From Eutrophocola sp963925675 (GTDB lineage: Bacteria; Pseudomonadota; Gammaproteobacteria; Pseudomonadales; Pseudohongiellaceae): 47,097 bases of DNA. The notes under the pieces are model-generated. The model was given only the letters and a program-made list of their open reading frames with translations, was not told the origin of the DNA and made no database searches. The stretch lies in assembly GCA_963925675.1 (NCBI GenBank), contig CAWUSW010000046.1, forward strand, positions 1 through 47,097. The letters are read 5' to 3'. A program made the position numbers and the translations under genes. Positions 16,295 to 24,565 of this stretch are shown here, in pieces; positions within the stretch are counted from its first letter, which is position 1, and each line of letters begins with the position of its first letter.

Positions 16295-17860
16295 TCAGGC
16301 TTCGATATTTGATATCAGAGTCGCAGACAAAAATTGTTCCAGTGCCGGGATTTCAGAAAATAGACATCGAAATCCGATGTAGCCATCAGGACGAATTAAA
16401 TACATGGTCGGTGTTTGATCAATTTTATAAGTAGCCTGGAAAGCTTTTGAATGCCCCAGCACATAAGATTGAAGGGATTCAGAATAGGATCTGGCCAGAT
16501 CTTTGCCCTTACCTGCCATTTCCAGGTCTTCACCGGACAACAGCAGCGTATATTTTGTATTGCCGATGATGCTGAATAATGATTGTCCTGTGTCCAGATC
16601 CACATCCGGTGCCCGATCACCTGCGGTGGGCCCCGGTAAGGGGCTCAGGTCAGGGTATTGTTCAATATAATCCTTGTAGGTATAGGAAATGCCTGAGCAG
16701 CAGCCTACGACCTTTTTCAGGAAGTCTGCATCTTCCATTTGGTCGCCACGTTCACTGATATCTTTGCCATGGCCCATGAATATTTCATGTAAAGAGGAGG
16801 CTGCCCATATAACCTGCTCGGCTATCGGTCTGCGTTCTGCTTCATAAGTATCCAGTAATGAGGGAGTAGCCAATCCTGATTCCACCATGCCCAGTTTCCA
16901 GCCCAGATTCCAGGCATCCTGAATACAGCAGTTCATGCCCTGGCCGCCGGTTGTCGAATGCACGTGTGCAGAATCACCCACCAGAAAGATCTGTTGGTTT
17001 CGATATGCTTTTGCCAGACGTACCCAGCTTTCCCATTGTGAATGCCAGATTCTTTCACCCATGCTGACGCCATCAAAATGTTGATCCATGAGTTTTTGAA
17101 TACTTTCCTCAGGTGTGGCATCCGGATCTGTTGATTCTCCCCGGTCACTGACCAGCAAACGGTAAAAATCACCGGGCAACTTGGCAACCATCATGAAATG
17201 ATCCGTTCCTGCGCAGTAGTGAATGTGCTCATTACTGTCGGGGAAATTATTCAGACGAATATCAAGGTTCTGCAAGACCGTACCTTTGTAATTGCTTTCA
17301 TCCTGTTCAACTTCCAGACATCGACGCACCTGAGAATTAATGCCGTCACAGGCAATGACATATTTTGAGCGGATGATTTCTTCTTCGCCGGTAGCAGTAT
17401 TTCGTACTACGGAAGTAAGCCCTTTATTGTCTTGTTTGACATTGATGAGCTGCATGCCCCATTCGGCAGTTCGCTTAAAATGCTGCTGCCAGTAGTCCCG
17501 TAATACTTGTTCTGTTTCGTCCTGCCGATGTACCAGCAGGTAGGGGTAACGACAATCCGTGGTGGTGAAATCAATGCCCATTTTTACTACATCACGTTTC
17601 CCATGATTCACATAGTGAAGGTCATACCCTTTGTTTTTTATGCCTCGTTGCAAAAATAGTTCAGCCAGTTTTTGATCAAGTAATTCAAATATTTCCAGCA
17701 TTCTGGAATGGACAGTGATTGCACGTGAGGCAAGAGACGGGGCGGATAAGCGATCAATAGTCCGGAAGGGGACGCCGTAGCGGGACAATTGCAGGGATAA
17801 CATGGTGCCAGACGCACCCCCTCCAACGACAAGGATGGAAGTATCAGATGTTTTTGTCAT
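16295..17860 (-). CDS. FAD-dependent aromatic monooxygenase (PheA/TfdB/MhpA-like)
   Basis: The 521-residue protein is a class A flavoprotein hydroxylase. It has GxGxxG as ILVVGGGASGTMLSLQLS, the DG motif in KYVIACDGINSQVRRCLE, and the GD motif in IFLVGDSAHVHSTTGGQGMN. A C-terminal thioredoxin-like domain follows (SLFSIIGNTKYTLLLSGED... PTMYLIRPDGYIGFR), as in phenol and 3-(3-hydroxyphenyl)propionate hydroxylases. It would use NAD(P)H and O2 to hydroxylate an aromatic or polyketide-like ring. No ring-cleavage genes adjoin, so the substrate is open. It is divergent from the Rieske gene. Confidence 0.85.
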   Translation of the reverse strand: MTKTSDTSILVVGGGASGTMLSLQLSRYGVPFRTIDRLSAPSLASRAITVHSRMLEIFELLDQKLAELFLQRGIKNKGYDLHYVNHGKRDVVKMGIDFTTTDCRYPYLLVHRQDETEQVLRDYWQQHFKRTAEWGMQLINVKQDNKGLTSVVRNTATGEEEIIRSKYVIACDGINSQVRRCLEVEQDESNYKGTVLQNLDIRLNNFPDSNEHIHYCAGTDHFMMVAKLPGDFYRLLVSDRGESTDPDATPEESIQKLMDQHFDGVSMGERIWHSQWESWVRLAKAYRNQQIFLVGDSAHVHSTTGGQGMNCCIQDAWNLGWKLGMVESGLATPSLLDTYEAERRPIAEQVIWAASSLHEIFMGHGKDISERGDQMEDADFLKKVVGCCSGISYTYKDYIEQYPDLSPLPGPTAGDRAPDVDLDTGQSLFSIIGNTKYTLLLSGEDLEMAGKGKDLARSYSESLQSYVLGHSKAFQATYKIDQTPTMYLIRPDGYIGFRCLFSEIPALEQFLSATLISNIEA

Positions 17861-18061
17861 ATTTATATTTGGAACCTGACTGGTAATTCACGATGAAAAT
17901 TTATGCTACCTTAAGCCTTTTGTGATCATTAAGCCAAAACTGAAGGCCTCTCTTGAATAAATGAACATATGACTCAGGGAAAAAATTGTCATATTCTTGC
18001 AAAATAAAATAATACATATTTTTAGTACTTGTTGTACGACGAAAAAGTAAGGAGTAAGTCT

Positions 18062-18667
18062 GTGGGGGCTAAACAAAAACATGTCAGGAAGATACCGCGC
18101 CGGGAAGTACTTGGAGGCTTGTGCTTAACGGGACTAGCCATTCCGGTGGCCAGCACAGCACAGATTCCTGATGAAGCCAGCCTCATACCACCCAGAGAAA
18201 ATGATGTTCTGGTACATAGCTTTGGCGATGATTCAGGTAAAGTTATTCGCATAGATGAATTGGCAGCGGACACTAAACAGATTTTTGCCTGGGCCATGGA
18301 TCCTCGGACCGGCAATGTGCGTAATGGCACCCGCTTGAATCAGGTGGTTCTCATTCGAGTGGATGTTTCGCGTATGACTGAGGCAACAGCTGGCAAGAGC
18401 ATTAACGGCCTGGTTGCTTATTCCGGAGTTTGCAGCCATACCGGCTGTGATGTGACAGACTGGAATAGTGAGTTTCTGCGTTTCCAGTGTCCTTGCCATG
18501 AGTCCCAGTTTGATCCGGCTGATGGCGCGCGCGTTGTGGGAGGCCCGGCACCATGGCAGCTGGCTGCTTTGCCTTTGAAAGAGATTGACGGCAATGTCGG
18601 GGTTGCTGGAGAATTTGAGGGTAGGGTAGGTTTCCAGCAACCTGGCTTGTCACCTTTTGGAATATAA
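18062..18667 (+). CDS. Tat-exported Rieske [2Fe-2S] protein
   Basis: The GTG at 18062 is chosen because AAGGAG lies 7 bases upstream; a longer frame from TTG 18029 is not supported. The 201 residues open with a twin-arginine signal (KIPRREVLGGLCLTGLAIP). The cluster-binding motifs are CSHTGC (Cys124, His126, Cys129) and CPCHES (Cys143, Cys145, His146). Cys129 and Cys145 would form the usual bridging disulfide. The folded protein would be exported with its cluster and stay in the periplasm or membrane-anchored. There is no cytochrome b gene, so it is not a bc1 subunit here. It is followed 94 bases later by the PQQ dehydrogenase, and a redox partnership is inferred. Confidence 0.85.
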   Translation: MGAKQKHVRKIPRREVLGGLCLTGLAIPVASTAQIPDEASLIPPRENDVLVHSFGDDSGKVIRIDELAADTKQIFAWAMDPRTGNVRNGTRLNQVVLIRVDVSRMTEATAGKSINGLVAYSGVCSHTGCDVTDWNSEFLRFQCPCHESQFDPADGARVVGGPAPWQLAALPLKEIDGNVGVAGEFEGRVGFQQPGLSPFGI

Positions 18668-18724
18668 AAAAAGTCTGGAATAGAAAAAACAGTCTGGAAT
18701 ATAAAAAACAGTCTGGAATATAAA
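18659..18724 (+). repeat. Tandem 19-base repeat beginning inside the Rieske stop codon region
   Basis: Units start with GGAATA and end with AGTCT: 18659-18676 (18 bases), 18677-18695, 18696-18714 and a partial fourth from 18715. The first unit contains the last codons and stop of the Rieske gene (GGA ATA TAA). The copies therefore look like duplications of the gene's 3' end into the gap before the PQQ dehydrogenase. Confidence 0.85.
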
Positions 18725-18761
18725 GAGATATTCGAGAATAAAAGATTAAAGGGGATAGCAC

Positions 18762-20501
18762 ATGAAAACAATAATAAGATCCGCAGGAATTCTTGTTTTA
18801 CCTTTTCTGTTAGCCGCTTGTGAAAACGCTATGGTTGCGAGTGTTACCGATGATAGCAGCAGTATGAGTCGGCAATATATGGCGGTTACTGATGCCCGCC
18901 TGCAGAATCCTGAAGCCGAAAACTGGTTAATGTTTCGCCGCACTTATGACGGTTGGGGTTATTCACCACTGGATGATATCGATACAGGTAATGTCAGAAA
19001 TCTCAAGCCGGTCTGGTCACTTTCGACAGGTCTGACGGAAGGTCATCAGTCTCCTCCCATCGTCAATAACGGCATTATGTATATCACCACGCCGCTGAAT
19101 CATGTGCTGGCTATTGATGCTGCCAGTGGTGATGGGCTATGGGAATACAGCCGCCAGATGCCATTTGATATCAGTCTCATTCATCCTACAAACCGGGGTG
19201 TTGCCTTATATGGGGATAAACTTTATATGGCGACTTCTGATGCCAGTGTGGTGGCACTGGATGCTATGACTGGTGAGGTGGTGTGGGAAAAAGCAGTGGC
19301 GAATTATCGTAACGGCTACTACATGACTTTGGCTCCTCTCGCCGCACAAGGGAAAATCATGGTTGGAGTCTCGGGAGGTGAACGAGGAATTCGCGGCTTT
19401 ATTACTGCTCTGGATGCTGAAAGCGGTGATGAACTTTGGAAAACCTATACTATTCCCGGACCCGGCGAAATGGGTCATGACACCTGGACTGAAGATGCCT
19501 GGCAAACTGGTGGCGGTTCTGTCTGGGTAACAGGTAATTATGATCCGGAAATGAATCTCACTTTCTGGGGAATAGGTAATGCTGGCCCCTGGGCAGGTGA
19601 AGCCCGACCAGGAGATAATTTATTTGCAAACTCTGTGATTGCCCTTGATCTGGATAGTGGTGAGCTGAAAGGCTATCACCAGTATCACTGGAATGGATCC
19701 TGGGACTGGGATGAAGTCTCCACGCCACTTTTAATGGACGTGGAAAGGGATGGAAGTACTTTCAAAGGTCTTGTTCATCCAGGCCGTAATGGCTTCCTGT
19801 GGGTACTGGAGAGAACACAGGACAGCATCAATTTTGTCGATGCCGAACCTTTTGTTTATCAGAATGTGTTTACTTCACTGGATTCGGATACTGGCAGACC
19901 TACCTATGACGAATCTCATAAACCGGGTCTGGGCAAGAATGCGTCGTATTGTCCTTCACTTTCAGGTGGCAAGAACTGGGTGCCAGCCGCTTACAGTCCG
20001 CAAACTGGCTTGTTGTATATTCCTGCCAATGACAACTACTGTTCTTCCTGGGAGGGCGTGGAAGCTGAGTATCGCCCAGGTCAGGGCTTTACCGGCATTA
20101 CCAATATGAGTGCCAGTATTGTTGAAGGCGCTGATCATATTGGCGAAATTCAGGCCTGGAATGTCAATACCGGAGAAGAAGTCTGGACCCGGGAATTTGA
20201 ATTGGCTAATTGGGGGCCGATCCTTGCGACAGGCGGCAATCTGATCTTTAGTGGTGGTACAGCAGACCGTTATTTCCGCGCGCATAACGCCAGCACCGGT
20301 GAATTACTCTGGCAGCAGCGTTTGAACTCTGGCATTACCGGCGTACCCACAACATTTGAAGTGGCTGGTAGGCAGTATGTGGCTGTACAGTCTGGCTGGG
20401 GTATTGATGCCGCCGGTATGCAGAGACGCCTGGATGCCCTGCAGGGCAGAACAACTATTGTGCCTCAGGGTGGGGTGCTTTGGGTGTTTGCGCTGGACTA
20501 G
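18762..20501 (+). CDS. Lipoprotein PQQ-dependent dehydrogenase
   Basis: The 579-residue protein begins with a lipoprotein signal, LVLPFLLAACENA, with the lipid-modified Cys at about 20. The rest is an eight-bladed quinoprotein propeller: WSLSTGLTEGHQSPP, repeated AxDAxxGxxxW blade motifs, WVTGNYDPEMNLTFWGIGN, GPWAGEARPGDNLFANSVIALD and the catalytic-type WDWDEVSTPLL. These fit alcohol/aldose PQQ dehydrogenases. The vicinal Cys-Cys pair of classical methanol/ethanol dehydrogenases is replaced (IHPTNRGVALYG), so that disulfide ring is missing. PQQ synthesis genes are not in the window. AAAGGGG precedes the ATG. The upstream Rieske protein may accept its electrons. Confidence 0.85.
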   Translation: MKTIIRSAGILVLPFLLAACENAMVASVTDDSSSMSRQYMAVTDARLQNPEAENWLMFRRTYDGWGYSPLDDIDTGNVRNLKPVWSLSTGLTEGHQSPPIVNNGIMYITTPLNHVLAIDAASGDGLWEYSRQMPFDISLIHPTNRGVALYGDKLYMATSDASVVALDAMTGEVVWEKAVANYRNGYYMTLAPLAAQGKIMVGVSGGERGIRGFITALDAESGDELWKTYTIPGPGEMGHDTWTEDAWQTGGGSVWVTGNYDPEMNLTFWGIGNAGPWAGEARPGDNLFANSVIALDLDSGELKGYHQYHWNGSWDWDEVSTPLLMDVERDGSTFKGLVHPGRNGFLWVLERTQDSINFVDAEPFVYQNVFTSLDSDTGRPTYDESHKPGLGKNASYCPSLSGGKNWVPAAYSPQTGLLYIPANDNYCSSWEGVEAEYRPGQGFTGITNMSASIVEGADHIGEIQAWNVNTGEEVWTREFELANWGPILATGGNLIFSGGTADRYFRAHNASTGELLWQQRLNSGITGVPTTFEVAGRQYVAVQSGWGIDAAGMQRRLDALQGRTTIVPQGGVLWVFALD

Positions 20502-20541
20502 ATAGTCGCAAGTCGCAAGTTACAAGTCTCAAGTGGGGCAG

Positions 20542-20571
20542 GTAGGCCGGAAGAGCGCAGCGATGTCCGAC
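20542..20571 (+). repeat. REP-like palindromic element 1
   Basis: A GTAG head is followed by GCCGGA...GCGCAGCG...TGTCCGAC. The arms are imperfect (GCCGGA with TCCGAC) around the GCGC core. It shares head, arms and core with the element at 34283-34312. GTAG-headed hairpins are the hallmark of REP elements mobilised by RAYT transposases. Confidence 0.6.
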
Positions 20572-20609
20572 GTTAAGTTAAAAGTGGAAAGTGGAAAGTG
20601 GAAAGTTTG

Positions 20610-20664
20610 GTAGGTCGGATAAGGCCTGCAAGGCCATCATCCGACAAGGCGTCTGAAAGACGCC
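20610..20664 (+). repeat. REP-like element 2 with a second hairpin
   Basis: GTAG is followed by GTCGGAT-AAGGCC-TGCAA-GGCCATC-ATCCGAC (to 20645), a long stem with a small bulge. After AA comes a second perfect hairpin, GGCGTCT-GAA-AGACGCC (20648-20664). The same two-hairpin plan is present in the element in the nrdA-nrdB gap. There is no T-run, so it is not a standard terminator. Confidence 0.7.
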
Positions 20665-20692
20665 CACTTGTAACTTGTAACTTGTACCTTCC

Positions 20693-21430
20693 CTAATGCG
20701 TAAAAGAATAAATCACCGCATTTGTGCCAAGTCTGAAGGCATCGGTTGACGGTTTTAACGGCATCCTGCCATCGGAATACCAATCCCAGAAATTGGCCAG
20801 GTCGTTGTTGTGACCGGCCAATATTCCCAGACGACCACTTTGGTCGAAGAGGCCGTAATAGGTAATTTCTCCTCCGGGAACAGAATCCGCCATTGCTTGT
20901 AAATTTTCCAGAGACGTATGGATGCGAAAAACTTCGTGGTCCAGACGCACCGGTACAAAGTCGTTTTCAGGAAAGGCGCGTTTTACCTGCGAGCGCATTT
21001 GTCCCCACTGTACCGGGCCATCAAAGTCATCCATTAGTATAAAACCGCCCTTAAGTACATATTCGCGCAGGTTTATGACTTCCTGATCAGTTAACTCCAT
21101 TTCACCGGGTTCACTGACATAGGCAAAGGGGTAGTCAAAGACATCTTCTTCTCCCAGCTCAATAATGCGATAGGATTCGATAGCCATATCAATGCGAGTG
21201 GATCGTTCAAGAAATTCATTAAGATTAATGTCAGAGTCGGGATAGTTGTGCGACCAGCCCATGTGCCCAATATAGCCATTAGTGCCAAAGTGCCAGCGCG
21301 CAGCAGTAAACTCTTTGGCGGGAGGAATGTTTTGTTGAATGCGAAAGCCGCGTCCGCCACCGCCAAATTGAGCATTGGCTGAGTGGCACAACAACAAGGC
21401 AAGGGTGGCAAAGCAGAGGGTATGTTTCAT
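20693..21430 (-). CDS. Exported DUF4159-family protein
   Basis: The 245-residue protein has a signal peptide (LCFATLALLLCHSANA, cut before QFGG). Its body fits the DUF4159 pattern: AARWHFGTNGYIGHMGWSHNYPDSD, INLNEFLERSTRIDM, DYPFAYVSEPGEMELTDQEVINLREYVLKGGFILMDDF and FPENDFVPVRLDHEVF. The family has a flavodoxin/GATase-like fold and unknown function, often near MoxR and DUF58 genes; none is seen here. Its stop faces the PQQ dehydrogenase across the REP/heptad mosaic, and a heptad array lies just upstream of its start. Confidence 0.75.
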   Translation of the reverse strand: MKHTLCFATLALLLCHSANAQFGGGGRGFRIQQNIPPAKEFTAARWHFGTNGYIGHMGWSHNYPDSDINLNEFLERSTRIDMAIESYRIIELGEEDVFDYPFAYVSEPGEMELTDQEVINLREYVLKGGFILMDDFDGPVQWGQMRSQVKRAFPENDFVPVRLDHEVFRIHTSLENLQAMADSVPGGEITYYGLFDQSGRLGILAGHNNDLANFWDWYSDGRMPLKPSTDAFRLGTNAVIYSFTH

Positions 21431-21462
21431 GGTGCTAATTTAATGGCCTTGTTAGCCAGATA

Positions 21463-21504
21463 CAAGAGGCAAGGTGCAAGGTGCAAAGTACAAAGGGTAA
21501 GAGG
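21463..21504 (+). repeat. Heptad array, six copies (left arm)
   Basis: Six in-phase 7-base units: CAAGAGG, CAAGGTG, CAAGGTG, CAAAGTA, CAAAGGG, TAAGAGG. It is inverted relative to the array at 21563-21604, so the two form arms around a 58-base centre. It lies 32 bases upstream of the DUF4159 start on the minus strand, and so within that gene's promoter region. Confidence 0.8.
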
Positions 21505-21562
21505 AAGCCTGAGAGTTTCGGGGAAAAAGTTTGACAAGATCGTTCTGCGCTACATTATTGTC

Positions 21563-21604
21563 TTGCCTCTTGCCTCTTGCCTCTTGCCTCTTGCCTCTTG
21601 CCTC
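21563..21604 (-). repeat. Heptad array, six perfect copies of TTGCCTC (right arm)
   Basis: Six identical units of TTGCCTC run without interruption (reverse complement GAGGCAA), ending four bases before the stop codon of the TonB-like gene. The perfect identity suggests recent expansion, or slippage that could vary between strains. Confidence 0.9.
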
Positions 21605-21608
21605 TTCT

Positions 21609-22886
21609 TTAATCCGGGAACTCGACAAGATTAAAGCTGGCTCCGTTTTCTCCGCGAAATCGCAAGGCACATTGTCCCCAGCTTTCCGGCATGCTCCATT
21701 CCACTTCAGCCTGGAAAGGGAGCCTGATGACGCGGGACTCACACTGGAAGTCCAGTGTTTCAATTTCACCATTCACATTAACGGCAGCCAGAATGCGATG
21801 GCTAGGGTGGAACAAGCTTTCACCATTGTAGATAAGCTGTGCAGACGTCAGTCGTTGGCCAGCATTCTGCAATTGTTTCACCTGGACCATCTGGTTTTCC
21901 ATCTGCTCAGAAATCACATCATCATTGAGGGTTTCAAGTTTGTTGTAGGTGTTAATCACATCAGAAATATTTCCTGTCGTAATATTGGCGATATAGGCAC
22001 GCTGATAAGCAGATTCCAGTAAGACATTGTTTAACACTTCCAGAGTGATTTTTGGGCTGAGGACGCCTGACGCACGTTGCGCTTGCCCCCGTTGTGCACC
22101 ACCACGTAGCGGCGCTGAAAAGGGTTGTCTTGGCATATTTTCAAGCGCGTGGGATTGCAGACGTGTGGAGGTAAAATCGTCGACAAAAAACTCAGGGAGG
22201 TTTTGCACAAAAATGCGGTTGTGAGTGCGTGCGGTTTCAGTGTTGAAATCTGTATGCTCGTCAGGTAAATAGGTTTGTGTCGCCAGTTTGAATTCCTGGA
22301 CTGCTTCGGCTGCCCTGTTGGTGGCGAGATAAACCTCCCCCAGCCTCAGGTGAAAAATAGCGTCTTCAAAGTACAGCTTTGTATTATTGGCAATGCTTTC
22401 CTTTAATAGTGCCTCAGCTTCTACTGCCTTATTATCAGACATTAAGGCTTCGGCTTCCTTCAGGGCCTCATTGGCGTTGATAGACATCGTGTGGAAAAGG
22501 TCTCGATAAACAAAACGTGCACTTAGTCGAAATCCTGGCCAGTCAACCGCATCGCCCTTTTCAGTCGCAGGGTCAAATTGCAGCTGACGTGCGGCAGTAA
22601 TTGCTGCATCGACAAAGCGGGGTTCATGAAAACCTGCAACAGCTTCAATGTCATCAATGGAGCCATCGCTTTTCACCGTGAAGTCCAGAACAACCAATGC
22701 CTCCCTGTCCCAGGGCCTTGGGTATGCCAGTGTAATATCATCAAGATTCAGTACTTTTGGACCAAACTGCTGGGCAAATAATGGCGTGCTATATAGCAGC
22801 TGGGTAAATATAGTGAATAAAAAAGCGATAGCGCGCACGGCAGTGTTAATACGTATTCCCGTAGAGATGACCAGTTTTTTCATCAT
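21609..22886 (-). CDS. Exported protein with a TonB C-terminal-like domain and TPR-like helices
   Basis: The 425-residue protein starts at an ATG behind AGGAG and has a signal peptide (IAFLFTIFTQLLYSTPLFA, cut before QQFG). Residues about 43-115 resemble a TonB C-terminal domain (YPRPWDREALVVLDFTVKSDGSIDDIEAVAGFHEPRFVDAAITAARQLQFDPA). Helical TPR-like pairs follow (ANEALKEAEALMSDNKAVEAEALLKESIAN; RLGEVYLATNRAAEAVQEFKLA). The C-terminus ends in a beta-rich stretch with two Cys. TonB-C-like domains at the N-terminus of exported proteins are seen in many gammaproteobacterial hypotheticals. There is no membrane anchor or Pro-rich spacer, so it is not a working TonB. Confidence 0.65.
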   Translation of the reverse strand: MMKKLVISTGIRINTAVRAIAFLFTIFTQLLYSTPLFAQQFGPKVLNLDDITLAYPRPWDREALVVLDFTVKSDGSIDDIEAVAGFHEPRFVDAAITAARQLQFDPATEKGDAVDWPGFRLSARFVYRDLFHTMSINANEALKEAEALMSDNKAVEAEALLKESIANNTKLYFEDAIFHLRLGEVYLATNRAAEAVQEFKLATQTYLPDEHTDFNTETARTHNRIFVQNLPEFFVDDFTSTRLQSHALENMPRQPFSAPLRGGAQRGQAQRASGVLSPKITLEVLNNVLLESAYQRAYIANITTGNISDVINTYNKLETLNDDVISEQMENQMVQVKQLQNAGQRLTSAQLIYNGESLFHPSHRILAAVNVNGEIETLDFQCESRVIRLPFQAEVEWSMPESWGQCALRFRGENGASFNLVEFPD

Positions 22887-23116
22887 TATTCTCCTGACGA
22901 TTGACTTTAAATATAGTCCAATCTCTCAATACTGGAAAGCAACGGCTTTAGTTAAAATAATTTAGGCATATATAGCTGGGAAATTTTGCCCCAATTAGCT
23001 CAAAATAGTGGTTTTAATAATTTTCTTCAGCCCCTTACCAATCATCGTGGTTTGTGGGATGCTTCAAGTCAGTTTTTATTTTGCAATCAGGCATGCTGAT
23101 AAGGAATTAGACAGTA

Positions 23117-24565
23117 TTGAGCACGCATAAAACCATCTTCTGGCATGATTATGAAACCTGGGGAAGCAATGCCCGCAAGAACACCCCTTGCCAGTTTGCC
23201 GGTCTCCGTACAGATGAGGATTTGAATATAATCGATGACCCCATCGAGCTGTATTGCCGTCCCTCGCCTGAGTTTCTACCTCATCCGGACGCCTGTGTTG
23301 TCACCGGAATCAGGCCCCAGGAGGCCCTGGAAAAGGGCGTCAATGAAGCAGAATTTTGTGCGCGTATCGCTGAGCAGTTTATGCAGCCCAATACCTGTGT
23401 GAGTGGCTATAACAGCATTCGTTTTGATGATGAGGTAACAAGGCATCTTTTATACCGTTGTTTTTATGATCCCTATGAACGTGAATGGAAAAACGGTAAT
23501 TCACGCTGGGATATTATCGACCTGCTACGCATGACCTATGCCCTCAGACCGGAAGGTCTCAATTGGCCAAAAAAGGACGACGGGAGTCCCAGTTTTAAAC
23601 TGGAAAACCTGACCGCCGCCAATGGTATTGAACATTCAGGCGCACATGATGCCCTGGCTGATGTCACCGCCACGATTGCAATGGCCAAACTGGTAAAAAC
23701 TCACCAACCCAAACTTTACGACTGGGTTTATCAGCTGCGTAGCAAGCATAAGGCCTTGCCATTACTTGATTTAAATACCCGGGAAATGCTCTTGCATATT
23801 TCCGGTATGTTTCCTTCCAGTCGCGGTTGTCTTGCTGTTGTTATGCCGCTGATTATGCATCCTGTCAATAATAATGGCGTTATTGTCTATGATCTAAGTC
23901 AGGACCCGGACAGCTGGCTTGACCTTGATGCAGATGCCATCCGACACCGACTGTTTACCCGCAGTGCCGATCTGGAGGAGGGGCTGGAACGAGTAGCATT
24001 AAAAACGGTGCACATTAATAAATGCCCGGCACTGGCACCCATGTCCGTTCTCAACGAGGAAACAGAGAATCGTTTCGCCATGGATATAGAGCTCTGTGCG
24101 GAGCATCGGGAAAAGTTGCTAAAAGCAGAGAAATTGTTCGCAAAGCTAAGTGAAGTTTTTGCTGAACCAGAACTTGAACCCATCACAGACCCTGATCAGA
24201 TGTTATATAGCGGCGGATTTTTTAATGATCAGGACAGGAATATGATGAATCAGATCAGACTTGCCAATAGTGCGTCTCTCTCAGCTCTTGATTTGCCATT
24301 TCAGGACAAGCGTCTGCCGGAGATGCTGTTTCGATATCGTGCACGAAATTATCCTGACAGTCTGAATAAGGAAGAGGCCGCACGCTGGATTGTCTGGTGT
24401 GGTGAACAATTGAAAAATAATACCAGTGGCATGGGACTGGCAGCCAGTGAATATTTTAGCCGTCTGGATGCCCTGGCAATTGAGAAGCCAGAGCTACAAT
24501 CATTATTTGATTCCCTGAGAGACTACGGTGAGTCTCTTTGTGAACAGTTCGGAGTTGAAACTTGA
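23117..24565 (+). CDS. sbcB: Exodeoxyribonuclease I
   Basis: The 482-residue protein is a DEDDh exonuclease: FWHDYETWG supplies the first Asp/Glu, SGYNSIRFDDEVTRHLLYRCFYDPY the second Asp, and HDALADVTATIAMAKLV the His and last Asp. This matches E. coli ExoI closely in order and spacing. It degrades single-stranded DNA 3' to 5' and takes part in recombination and mismatch repair. The start is TTG 23117 with AAGGAA upstream. Its stop overlaps the start of the Nramp-like gene (TTGA), which implies translational coupling. Confidence 0.93.
   Translation: MSTHKTIFWHDYETWGSNARKNTPCQFAGLRTDEDLNIIDDPIELYCRPSPEFLPHPDACVVTGIRPQEALEKGVNEAEFCARIAEQFMQPNTCVSGYNSIRFDDEVTRHLLYRCFYDPYEREWKNGNSRWDIIDLLRMTYALRPEGLNWPKKDDGSPSFKLENLTAANGIEHSGAHDALADVTATIAMAKLVKTHQPKLYDWVYQLRSKHKALPLLDLNTREMLLHISGMFPSSRGCLAVVMPLIMHPVNNNGVIVYDLSQDPDSWLDLDADAIRHRLFTRSADLEEGLERVALKTVHINKCPALAPMSVLNEETENRFAMDIELCAEHREKLLKAEKLFAKLSEVFAEPELEPITDPDQMLYSGGFFNDQDRNMMNQIRLANSASLSALDLPFQDKRLPEMLFRYRARNYPDSLNKEEAARWIVWCGEQLKNNTSGMGLAASEYFSRLDALAIEKPELQSLFDSLRDYGESLCEQFGVET

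Larger units (their letters stand above)
20504..20686. repeat. Heptad-repeat mosaic filling the intergenic region
   Basis: Nearly the whole 191-base gap is built of 7-base units. Five run 20504-20538 (AGTCGCA twice, AGTTACA, AGTCTCA, AGTGGGG). Five more run 20575-20609 (AAGTTAA, AAGTGGA three times, AAGTTTG). Three inverted units, ACTTGTA, run 20666-20686. Two REP-like hairpins sit between these blocks, and the second heptad block abuts the GTAG of REP 2 exactly. The region lies between two convergent stop codons. Confidence 0.85.

Noticed and set aside
18029..18061. Longer Rieske start at TTG 18029
   Set aside because: AAGGAG lies within that stretch and is correctly spaced for GTG 18062, which also gives a normal Tat signal length.
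21563..21604. Regular repeats suggesting a CRISPR array
   Set aside because: Units are only 7 bases and directly adjacent, with no unique spacers and no cas genes.
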